This document shows positions 1-5,548 of a DNA stretch of 5,548 nt, piece by piece. The number at the start of each line of letters is the position of its first letter. Within the stretch, counting starts at the first letter, position 1. The notes beneath the pieces were generated by a model. The model did no database searches and was not told the DNA's origin. It saw nothing but the letters and a program-made list of their open reading frames with translations. Position numbers and translations under genes: made by a program. The DNA is from Solobacterium sp. (GTDB lineage: Bacteria; Bacillota_I; Bacilli_A; Erysipelotrichales; Erysipelotrichaceae). The stretch covers positions 1-5,548 of the forward strand of contig JAFVFM010000305.1 in the NCBI GenBank assembly GCA_017475415.1, read 5' to 3'.

Positions 1-47
1 ACAATAATTAGTTCTGCTAATTTTTCTCTTCTTTGATCAGTTATCAT
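1..47 (-). CDS. 5' end of an unidentified gene, downstream of the flavodiiron gene (truncated by window)
   Basis: An ATG at 47-45 opens a frame that stays open to the window edge and reads MITDQRREKLAELII and onward. It is preceded by a good Shine-Dalgarno sequence (GGAG at 58-55, seven bases before the ATG) and starts 13 bases after the flavodiiron stop codon, so the two genes are very likely co-transcribed and no terminator fits between them. Only about 15 residues are visible, a charged amphipathic N-terminal helix. This vaguely resembles the start of M29-type aminopeptidases or of some helix-turn-helix regulators, but it is far too little to assign a function. Confidence concerns the existence of a gene start, not its product. 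Confidence 0.6.
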   Translation of the reverse strand, partial: MITDQRREKLAELII

Positions 48-60
48 TTCTTTTCTCCGA

Positions 61-1224
61 TTAAGCAGAAACCAATTGCTCTGCTAAATGTTTGATTCCT
101 TCTTTATTTTCTTCTGTTAATGTACCTTTAATTGTAATTACAGAATCCAAATAATTGATTTCCTTACACCCTTCTAACATAGCCTTCATATTCTTTGCGG
201 CTAGTGGCGCCCAAGATCCATTTTCCACAAAAGCAACCGTACGTTTTTGGTAATTACGATGTACTAAATGCTCAATATATTCCCTCATGACAGGCATAAC
301 ACTAGCATCATATGTAACAGAAGCTAAAACTAATTTTGAGAAACGGAAACCATTTTCTACACATTCATAGATATCTTCCCTACATAAATCAGCTATCTTA
401 TAATTTGTATAACCTCTCTTTTGCAGTTCTTCTTCCAGAAATAAAGCTGCTTCTTTTGTATGGCCATAGATAGATGCATAGGCAATAAAGATACCATCAT
501 CTTCCGCCTCATAACTTGACCATGTGCGATATAGGTTTAAACAATGATCTATTTCTTCATGCAGAATTGGACCATGTAATGAACAAATATATTCGATCTC
601 TAAGCCTTCAAGTTTCTTTAATGCCGCTTGTACTTGCATACCATATTTACCACATATACCGAAATAATATCTTCTCGCTTCACAATCCCAACCTTCTGGA
701 TCCTCTTTAGCATTCGAGCCAAATTTTCCAAAGGCATCGGCTGAGAATAATACTTTATCATACTGATCATACGTCATCATTACTTCTGGCCAATGCACCA
801 TAGCTGCTGTACGGAAGTTTAAATTATGCTTACCTAAAGATAATTCATCGCCTTCATTTACAATTAATTTTTCAGAGTCTACTGTACTAGGCGCAAATTG
901 ATGCAACATATTTACTGCCGGTTTCGTTAATACAACAACTGTATTTGGATAAGCTTCTAATAGAGCTGCTGCACTAGCCGAATGATCTGGTTCTAAATGT
1001 TGTAAGATAAGATAAGCTGGTGCCTTATCTCCCAAGACTTCTTTTACATTACCTAGCCATTCCTCTGTAAAATGCCCGTCAACAGTATCCATGATGGCAA
1101 TCTTTTCATCCATAATGATGTAAGAGTTATAAGCCATACCTAATGGTACTTCATATTGTCCTTCAAATAAGTCTATCTCTTCATCATTTACGCCTACATA
1201 GCGAATATCTTCAGTTACTTTCAT
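61..1224 (-). CDS. fprA: FprA-family A-type flavoprotein (flavodiiron protein, O2/NO reductase)
   Basis: This is a 387-residue class A flavodiiron protein, a normal length for the family. The N-terminal metallo-beta-lactamase-like domain (about 1-240) has a complete diiron ligand set: H76-x-E78-x-D80-H81 in QHLEPDHSAS, H144 in MVHWPEV, D163 in FSADAFG and H217 in SLHGP. The C-terminal flavodoxin-like domain (about 243-387) begins with the FMN phosphate loop YASIYGHT (249-256). Family members are cytoplasmic and reduce O2 to water, or NO to N2O, taking electrons from rubredoxin or a related donor through FMN to the diiron site; in anaerobes they protect against oxygen. The LHGP and EARRYYF segments resemble clostridial versions, which favours O2 as substrate (inference). 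The start is well set: AAGGAGAG at 1238-1231 lies six bases before the ATG, with a near-consensus promoter just upstream. No rubredoxin gene or fused rubredoxin domain is present in the window. Another gene follows after 13 bases. Confidence 0.96.
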   Translation of the reverse strand: MKVTEDIRYVGVNDEEIDLFEGQYEVPLGMAYNSYIIMDEKIAIMDTVDGHFTEEWLGNVKEVLGDKAPAYLILQHLEPDHSASAAALLEAYPNTVVVLTKPAVNMLHQFAPSTVDSEKLIVNEGDELSLGKHNLNFRTAAMVHWPEVMMTYDQYDKVLFSADAFGKFGSNAKEDPEGWDCEARRYYFGICGKYGMQVQAALKKLEGLEIEYICSLHGPILHEEIDHCLNLYRTWSSYEAEDDGIFIAYASIYGHTKEAALFLEEELQKRGYTNYKIADLCREDIYECVENGFRFSKLVLASVTYDASVMPVMREYIEHLVHRNYQKRTVAFVENGSWAPLAAKNMKAMLEGCKEINYLDSVITIKGTLTEENKEGIKHLAEQLVSA

Positions 1225-1230
1225 TTTCTT

Positions 1231-1238
1231 CTCTCCTT
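1231..1238 (-). promoter_or_regulatory. Ribosome binding site of the flavodiiron gene
   Basis: The minus strand reads AAGGAGAG, six bases upstream of the ATG at 1224. It is a strong Shine-Dalgarno match that fixes the start. Confidence 0.85.
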
Positions 1239-1250
1239 GATTCCTTACAT

Positions 1251-1279
1251 ACTATATTGAAACATTTCTTTTACGTCAA
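1251..1279 (-). promoter_or_regulatory. Sigma-A type promoter of the flavodiiron gene
   Basis: On the minus strand, TTGACG (1279-1274) and TATAGT (1256-1251) are separated by exactly 17 bases. Each hexamer matches the consensus at five of six positions. Transcription would begin near 1244, giving a leader of about 20 bases that just contains the ribosome binding site. Two short inverted repeats sit on it: ATTGA-A-TCAAT (1289-1279), touching the -35 box, and GAAA-TG-TTTC (1268-1259) in the spacer. They could be operator half-sites but are short enough to be chance. Confidence 0.8.
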
Positions 1280-1302
1280 TTGATTCAATCTCAAGAAAGT
1301 AA

Positions 1303-2070
1303 CTAAATCATTTTATGGCGTAACAAGGCCTTATATAAACCGTCTTCTTCAAGGTTTTCACACACTTCATCCGCTATCTTTAATAAATTTGGATGTCCAT
1401 TACCCATAGCTATACCAATATGAGCATATTCCAACATTTCAATATCATTTTCTCCATCGCCAAAGGCCATTATTTCCTCACGATGAAAGCCATAATGCCT
1501 TATGGTTTCTTGTATGCCATTAGCCTTACCGCCATCAAAAGGGATTATATCCGCTCTCCCCTTCGCCCAACGCACTATACGAATATCTTCATTCTCTTTT
1601 GTATAAAGAGAATCATCTTCTTCCGGTATAGAACCTGAAATTTGATAGGTATCCTTTTCTAATGCACGTCTAGGATCAATAATTGGCATATCAATATAAA
1701 TAAATTCATCTTTCTTTTCTTTGTTTAAATAAATATATTCATCTTCAAAAAAACGTAAGGCATATTCCTTATCTTTGCTTACTTGAATGATTTTTTTAAT
1801 TGCTTCTTTCTTTATTGGCTTCTTATAAAAAGCCTTAAAGTTTTCATCTGTACAATATTGCCCGTTTAATAGTACATATCCATCAAAATGAACATCCTGA
1901 AATACTTCACTTTCTTGTATCATCAAACGCACAGGCCTACCACTAGAAATAAAAGTATATATACCCTTTTCTTTTAATCGATTTAAGGCCTCTATTGTTG
2001 AAGGTCGCATTCGCCTAGTCTTTAAATCCGTTAATGTACCATCTATATCAAAAAATATCGCTTTTATCAT
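1303..2070 (-). CDS. Cof-type HAD-IIB family phosphatase
   Basis: This is a HAD-superfamily hydrolase of 255 residues from the preferred start (258 from the ATG at 2079). Numbered from the upstream ATG, all four HAD motifs are intact: motif I DIDGTL (nucleophile D11, acid/base D13), motif II SSGR (S46), motif III lysine K185 in GGKANGI, and motif IV GDGEND (D208, D212). About 80-180 form the C2B-type cap that selects substrates in the Cof/YwpJ group. Members are soluble cytoplasmic Mg2+-dependent phosphatases acting on sugar phosphates, FMN, pyridoxal phosphate and similar small molecules; the substrate cannot be read from sequence. The ATG at 2070 is chosen because AGAGGA (2084-2079) lies eight bases before it, whereas the ATG at 2079 overlaps that site and has no usable spacing. 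The resulting N-terminus MIKAIFFDIDGTL is typical of the family. It has its own promoter. No terminator is visible after its TAG stop, so transcripts may continue into the flavodiiron gene. Confidence 0.93.
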   Translation of the reverse strand: MIKAIFFDIDGTLTDLKTRRMRPSTIEALNRLKEKGIYTFISSGRPVRLMIQESEVFQDVHFDGYVLLNGQYCTDENFKAFYKKPIKKEAIKKIIQVSKDKEYALRFFEDEYIYLNKEKKDEFIYIDMPIIDPRRALEKDTYQISGSIPEEDDSLYTKENEDIRIVRWAKGRADIIPFDGGKANGIQETIRHYGFHREEIMAFGDGENDIEMLEYAHIGIAMGNGHPNLLKIADEVCENLEEDGLYKALLRHKMI

Positions 2071-2078
2071 ATTCTTCA

Positions 2079-2084
2079 TCCTCT
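2079..2084 (-). promoter_or_regulatory. Ribosome binding site deciding the start of the HAD phosphatase
   Basis: The minus strand reads AGAGGA, eight bases before the ATG at 2070. The alternative ATG at 2079 overlaps its last base, which makes the upstream start unlikely. Confidence 0.75.
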
Positions 2085-2096
2085 ACATATAGTGCA

Positions 2097-2125
2097 ATCA
2101 TATCCTTTTCTTTCTCTACTTACAA
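2097..2125 (-). promoter_or_regulatory. Probable sigma-A promoter of the HAD phosphatase
   Basis: On the minus strand, TTGTAA (2125-2120, four of six consensus bases) and TATGAT (2102-2097, five of six) are 17 bases apart. Transcription would start near 2090, leaving a leader of about 20 bases with the ribosome binding site in place. The strong terminator upstream means the phosphatase needs its own promoter, and this is the best one in the spacer. Confidence 0.6.
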
Positions 2126-2144
2126 GGCAAAGGAAAACCCCAAA

Positions 2145-2196
2145 ATATCACAATTCGAGGTCATATCACACCCTTTCTACGTTGAATCATTCTACG
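2145..2196. repeat. Short direct repeats in the spacer upstream of the HAD promoter
   Basis: Two short direct repeats lie side by side. ATATCACA occurs at 2145-2152 and 2163-2170 (18-base step), and TTCTACG at 2175-2181 and 2190-2196 (15-base step). They sit upstream of the -35 box of the phosphatase promoter, where activator or repressor sites could be. In AT-rich DNA of this length such repeats may arise by chance, so a regulatory role is only a possibility. I see no other content in the 2126-2233 stretch. Confidence 0.3.
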
Positions 2197-2233
2197 GGGA
2201 AATAGTGAAAAAGAGAAACGATTATTCTCAACC

Positions 2234-2258
2234 AAAAAAAGACGACTCAGTCGCCTTT
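2234..2258 (-). terminator. Intrinsic terminator after the FAD dehydrogenase gene
   Basis: On the minus strand, AAAGGCGAC and GTCGTCTTT form a nine-base-pair stem (one G-U pair) around a TGA triloop, running into an unbroken run of seven T. The stem starts within the TAA stop codon of the dehydrogenase, so terminator and coding end overlap. It closes the permease-dehydrogenase transcript and separates it from the HAD phosphatase. Confidence 0.9.
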
Positions 2259-3642
2259 ATTTCTTCTTATTCAAAATACTTTCTGCCACAATTAAGCCAT
2301 TAGCTGCTGCCTGTGCTAATGAGCGAGTGAAGCCTGCACCATCCCCTAGGGCATAAATTTGTTTGGTTGTATCTAATTCAAATTCATGATTCGCTGGTCG
2401 AGCACTATAGTATTTACACTCTATGCCATATAATAATGTATCTTGATTCGCTGTACCTGGTGCAATTTTATCTAAGGCATGTAAGGTTTCTACAATATTA
2501 TCTAGTTGCCTCTTTGGCATACATAAGGATAAATCCCCTGGTACAGCATTTAATGTAGGACGAACAGAACTTTGTTTTAAACGTGATTCAGTCGTTCTTC
2601 TTCCTGCTTCTAAATCCCCTAAACGTTGTACTAAAACATAGCCCCCACTAATCTTATTCGCTAAGCTAGCTATATCACGAGCATATTCTACAGGCTCATT
2701 AAATGGCTCTGTAAAATTTGTACTACATAATAAGGCGAAATTTGAATTCTTACTTTTCTTTTCTTCATCCTTAAAGGCATGGCCATTTACTGTTAATACA
2801 CCATCACTATTTTCTGTTACTACATAACCTCTTTCGTTAAAACAAAACATTCTCGTAATATCTTCATAGTGTCCAGCCTTATAGAAGATCTTTGGTTCAT
2901 AGATTTTATTGGAAAAATGCTTCCATACATCATAAGGTAATTCTACACGTACACCTATATCTACTTGGTTATTGGATAATTTAATTCCATTCTTTTCACA
3001 CCAATGAGAAAACATACGATTTCCTATTCGTCCTACCGCGAATACAATATGTTCTCCTTGTACCATTTTCTCTTCGCCATTTTGGATATAGGTAACCTCA
3101 TGTGTATCTTTATTAACATCTTGTACATTGGCTAAGGTTTCAATCGTTATCTTTGTTTCTAAATCCTTCACCATTTCTAACATTGTTTTATAATTTGCAT
3201 CTGTCCCTAAATGCTTTACTTGGCCCTGTTGCATATGCAAATCGTATTGCAGACATAAGGTGCGTAATTCATCATTTGGCATATAGCGATCATTATCTGC
3301 ACCATATTCTCTTAATATAGCATCGGCTTGTTCAATATAGTTTAATACTTCGTCCCCATCCATTAAATCGGCTAACCATCCACCATATTCAGTAGTGATA
3401 TTATATTTACCATCTGAAAAAGCTCCTGCCCCTGCCATACCTTCCATAATGGCACAAGGTTTGCACATAATGCACTTCTTTACTTTTCCCGCAACAATAG
3501 GACATTCTCTTTTTTCTAATGGCTTTCCTCTTTCTAAAATCAATATGCGTATGGATGGTTTCTTGTGAATTAAACGATGCGCACACATCAAACCACCTAT
3601 ACCGCCACCAACAATTACTACATCATACTTTTCCATGTACAT
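2257..3642 (-). CDS. FAD-dependent dehydrogenase, COG2509-type, with a four-cysteine motif
   Basis: This 461-residue protein is a flavoprotein with a two-part FAD-binding fold. The N-terminal dinucleotide motif is VGGGIGG (G12, G14, G17), with acidic E37 at the end of the second strand for the ribose. A C-terminal FAD segment reads YALGDGAG (430-437), followed by an alanine-rich helix. Between them come the family signatures GAGAFSDGK (71-79), VGRIGN (203-208) and DIGVRVE (228-234). These place it with the uncharacterised FAD-dependent dehydrogenases of COG2509; the reaction and substrate are unknown. Four cysteines (C47, C57, C60, C63; spacing C-x9-C-x2-C-x2-C) precede the GAGAFSDGK segment and could bind a metal or an Fe-S cluster (inference). 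No signal peptide or membrane segment is visible, so it is probably cytoplasmic. Starts at 3642 and 3636 (residue 3) are both served by the AAGGAAAGGAA tract; 3642 is kept. It begins nine bases after the ABC permease stop and ends in a strong terminator. Confidence 0.9.
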   Translation of the reverse strand: MYMEKYDVVIVGGGIGGLMCAHRLIHKKPSIRILILERGKPLEKRECPIVAGKVKKCIMCKPCAIMEGMAGAGAFSDGKYNITTEYGGWLADLMDGDEVLNYIEQADAILREYGADNDRYMPNDELRTLCLQYDLHMQQGQVKHLGTDANYKTMLEMVKDLETKITIETLANVQDVNKDTHEVTYIQNGEEKMVQGEHIVFAVGRIGNRMFSHWCEKNGIKLSNNQVDIGVRVELPYDVWKHFSNKIYEPKIFYKAGHYEDITRMFCFNERGYVVTENSDGVLTVNGHAFKDEEKKSKNSNFALLCSTNFTEPFNEPVEYARDIASLANKISGGYVLVQRLGDLEAGRRTTESRLKQSSVRPTLNAVPGDLSLCMPKRQLDNIVETLHALDKIAPGTANQDTLLYGIECKYYSARPANHEFELDTTKQIYALGDGAGFTRSLAQAAANGLIVAESILNKKK

Positions 3643-3654
3643 TTCCTTTCCTTA
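3643..3654 (-). promoter_or_regulatory. Stop/Shine-Dalgarno overlap coupling permease and dehydrogenase
   Basis: The minus strand reads TAAGGAAAGGAA directly before the ATG at 3642. The TAA is the permease stop codon and its last bases belong to the first purine-rich AAGGA site, six bases from the ATG. A second AAAGGA is better placed (seven bases) for the ATG at 3636. Such overlap favours translation of the second gene by ribosomes finishing the first. Confidence 0.65.
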
Positions 3655-5548
3655 TTCACTACGTAAAGCTAATACAGGATCGACTTTTGCCGCCTTTCTA
3701 GAAGGTATAATTCCTCCTAGTAATGTTAAGATTATACTCAATATAATAAGCACTATAGCCGATTCTATCGGCAAATATGCGCGAACATTTTCAATATTTG
3801 TTAGTGAATGAATAATAGCGTTAATTGGAATGAGTAATAATTCCGATACACCTATGCCAATTAAACCAGCGAATAAGCCTATGATAAAGGTTTCCGCATT
3901 GAACACTTGTGAAATATTATGTTTGGATGCACCAATTGAGCGCAATATACCAATTTCCTTTCTTCTTTCTAATACACTAATATAGGTAATTACGCCAATC
4001 ATAATTGAACTAACAATTAAGGATATTGCCACAAAGGCTACTAATACATAGCTAATCGCATCAATAATTTGCGTAATGCTCGCCATTAATACACCTACTG
4101 TATCGGTATAATTTACCACCTTCTCTTCTTGATCACTATTACGCATATCTTCATTATAGGTATCAATTATACGTAATATTTCTTCCTTAGATTCAAAATC
4201 TTTAGGGAAGATGGAAATAGTAGATGGCTTATCGAAATTCGCATAGCCTAGTTTTTTCAAATTGCCATCATAGGTGGCGATTTCTTTTGTCATAAGGGAA
4301 CTCATCAATTCCTGTAATTCTTCTTCATCCATCTTTACTTCAATTGCATTCGAAAAAGCATTCGGATCAATTTGGAAGGCATTTTGAAGTTGATTCGTAA
4401 ATTGATTCATCTTGTTTGCCATCGTTAAAGATAGATTATTGGTTAATTGATTTAAGATGGATGTTGTTACAGCCTTAACTTGATTTTCGATATCTTCTGT
4501 AATATTACCTGCACTACTTGCAAAAGTAGAAGTTAATTGTTGTTGAATATCCTCAATATTCACAATCTTTCCTATACTATCACGCAATGTATTTGCCGTT
4601 TTTTCATCTTGGAAATATGCCACACTTGCATTAGCGATTGTTGAAACATCATTTGCCAAATTAGCATCATAATATGTACCAAAATTCGTACCCAAAGCAG
4701 AAGCGATTTGTTGAATATCTGCCTCACTAATATCACTCTTAATATTATTATTCGCTAAATCTTGTATTTGTTTACTAAAGCGGCCTAATACAGCTTCACC
4801 TGAAAAATATTGCCCCATAGCCCCTATTACTTCTTCCGCGCTAGAATAATTTTGTGTATCTAGATATTCTCTGAAATTACCTATGGTATTCAATAAGATA
4901 TTTGTCACATCAGCATAGGTCATATTGATTTGTACCTTAGATGAGAATAGATTTGCCAGATTGTCTCTTAAAATCTTTTGGGCATCTCCTGTGTCTAAAT
5001 AAGCTTTCAAGCCATTTTCTATCTTAGTGATTTCATTTGGATAAGTATTTCTTAAATATTGGCTATAATCATTTGCGACAGTGTTAGTTAAATTCACCAA
5101 TTCATTTTGATTCACTTGGATATTCAAATTTCCTAATACATCGCTTAATTGTATATTTGGCATACTCGGTGCACTAAATTGTATCGTAGATAAATCTACC
5201 ATATCCATGAAATTCACATCGCTCATATCCATATTGAGTTGTGTTGGATCAAATTGAAAAGCTTGTTTGAAGGCATCTTCATTAATACTAAATAAAGATT
5301 CCATATCTAAAGATTGTTCTTTTTCTGCACCAAATACATTGCCTGTAAATACATCTTTTTCCTTATCCGCTAATTGTTTCTTCACGATTTCTGAATCTTG
5401 GGCTTGTTTAATTACCTTTTCAGAAAGCAAATTTGTGTAGTAAATACCATTCGTCAGCATTGCCCCACTAACATTTTCTTTTTGTTGTACAACACAAACA
5501 ATCACTAGATCTTCCGCATCCTCTAGCGCATTTAACATATATTTTTTA
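3652..5548 (-). CDS. Large ABC transporter permease, FtsX/MacB type, C-terminal part (5' end outside window)
   Basis: The frame is open through the window edge (KKY precedes the first methionine at 5538), so this is a fragment of at least 631 residues and that methionine is probably internal. Numbered from it, 1-490 is a long hydrophilic, Asn/Gln-rich, mostly helical region, presumably outside the membrane. Three membrane segments follow at about 494-520, 550-578 and 592-612. The FtsX domain hallmarks are clear: SVLERRKEIGILRSIGAS after the first of these and a terminal PSRKAAKVDPVLALRSE. In MacB-type permeases one more membrane segment precedes the external domain, and in large Firmicutes homologues the ATPase is fused at the N-terminus; both would lie upstream. 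Known relatives export peptides or lipids, or act as mechanotransmission machines rather than classical pumps; the substrate here is unknown. The external domain is larger than the roughly 200-250 residues of MacB or BceB and contains tandem 64-residue repeats (137-328). The FAD dehydrogenase follows after nine bases. Confidence 0.9.
   Translation of the reverse strand, partial: KKYMLNALEDAEDLVIVCVVQQKENVSGAMLTNGIYYTNLLSEKVIKQAQDSEIVKKQLADKEKDVFTGNVFGAEKEQSLDMESLFSINEDAFKQAFQFDPTQLNMDMSDVNFMDMVDLSTIQFSAPSMPNIQLSDVLGNLNIQVNQNELVNLTNTVANDYSQYLRNTYPNEITKIENGLKAYLDTGDAQKILRDNLANLFSSKVQINMTYADVTNILLNTIGNFREYLDTQNYSSAEEVIGAMGQYFSGEAVLGRFSKQIQDLANNNIKSDISEADIQQIASALGTNFGTYYDANLANDVSTIANASVAYFQDEKTANTLRDSIGKIVNIEDIQQQLTSTFASSAGNITEDIENQVKAVTTSILNQLTNNLSLTMANKMNQFTNQLQNAFQIDPNAFSNAIEVKMDEEELQELMSSLMTKEIATYDGNLKKLGYANFDKPSTISIFPKDFESKEEILRIIDTYNEDMRNSDQEEKVVNYTDTVGVLMASITQIIDAISYVLVAFVAISLIVSSIMIGVITYISVLERRKEIGILRSIGASKHNISQVFNAETFIIGLFAGLIGIGVSELLLIPINAIIHSLTNIENVRAYLPIESAIVLIILSIILTLLGGIIPSRKAAKVDPVLALRSE
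4555..5130 (-). repeat. Three tandem 64-residue protein repeats in the permease external domain
   Basis: Residues 137-200, 201-264 and 265-328 of the permease fragment (192 bases each) align without any gap. At repeat column 10 all have an acid (E146, D210, D274) followed by Leu/Val/Ile. Columns 21-26 read DYSQYL, NFREYL and NFGTYY, and columns 43-46 read AYLD, QYFS and AYFQ; both tyrosines are invariant. Columns 54-58 (LRDNL, FSKQI, LRDSI) also agree. A fourth, shorter and more degraded copy appears to follow (DIQQQL at about 330-335 onward). The repeat is at the protein level only; the DNA copies have diverged, so this is an old duplication within the domain, not a mobile repeat. Confidence 0.75.

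Noticed and set aside
516..710. Plus-strand reading frame inside the flavodiiron gene
   Set aside because: It is antisense to a gene with all catalytic ligands conserved, and its translation resembles no known protein.
1280..1302. Possible terminator after the HAD phosphatase
   Set aside because: The only hairpin (ATTGA-A-TCAAT) has five base pairs around one base and no T run follows, so it is unlikely to terminate transcription.
1393..1638. Plus-strand reading frame inside the HAD phosphatase gene
   Set aside because: It is antisense to an intact, motif-complete gene and is best explained as a chance open frame in AT-rich DNA.
2034..2303. Plus-strand reading frame of 89 codons spanning the spacer between the phosphatase and the FAD dehydrogenase
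   Set aside because: It has no Shine-Dalgarno sequence, runs antisense over both gene ends and through the intrinsic terminator, and is a low-complexity Ser/Tyr/Lys-rich translation with no recognisable motif.
2367..2558. Plus-strand reading frame inside the FAD dehydrogenase gene
   Set aside because: It is antisense to the C-terminal FAD-binding part of a clear gene, and its translation is hydrophobic and unrecognisable.
3519..3701. Plus-strand reading frame across the permease-dehydrogenase junction
   Set aside because: It is antisense to two clear genes and has no family resemblance.
5536..5538. ATG at 5538 as the true start of the ABC permease
   Set aside because: The frame stays open to the window edge, no Shine-Dalgarno sequence precedes this ATG in the few bases visible, and the family has further membrane and usually ATPase domains upstream of this point.

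Overview
The window looks like chromosomal DNA of an AT-rich, anaerobic, low-GC Gram-positive bacterium (Firmicutes/Bacillota; by protein style perhaps an Erysipelotrichia or Clostridia-type gut anaerobe). This rests on the AT-rich composition, strong AGGAGG-like ribosome binding sites, clear sigma-A type promoters, a clostridial-type flavodiiron protein and a giant MacB-like ABC permease typical of gut Firmicutes. The genus assignment is inference. All genes lie on the minus strand, so transcription runs from high to low coordinates. I see no rRNA, tRNA, CRISPR array, insertion sequence or phage gene.

In order of transcription: (1) 5548-3652 is the C-terminal part of a large ABC-transporter permease of the FtsX/MacB type, cut by the window edge; its outward-facing domain carries tandem 64-residue repeats. 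(2) Nine bases later, 3642-2257 encodes an FAD-dependent dehydrogenase of the COG2509 type with a four-cysteine motif. The permease stop codon lies inside this gene's ribosome binding region, so the two are probably one transcript, closed by a strong intrinsic terminator at 2258-2234. (3) A 177-base spacer holds short direct repeats and a promoter (2125-2097) for a Cof-type HAD phosphatase (2070-1303). (4) A further near-consensus promoter (1279-1251) drives an A-type flavodiiron protein (1224-61). (5) Thirteen bases after its stop begins another gene (47-1), cut off by the window; it is probably in the same operon. No terminator is visible between the phosphatase and the flavodiiron gene, so read-through is possible.

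Functionally, the flavodiiron protein points to O2 (or NO) scavenging in an anaerobe. The FAD dehydrogenase is a second flavoprotein of unknown substrate, and the HAD enzyme is a general small-phosphate hydrolase. Nothing in the window ties these into one pathway, and no rubredoxin or other electron donor is present. Most of the window is ordinary housekeeping or accessory content. The two points most worth a second look are the gapless 64-residue repeat array in the ABC permease and the CX9CX2CX2C motif in the FAD dehydrogenase.
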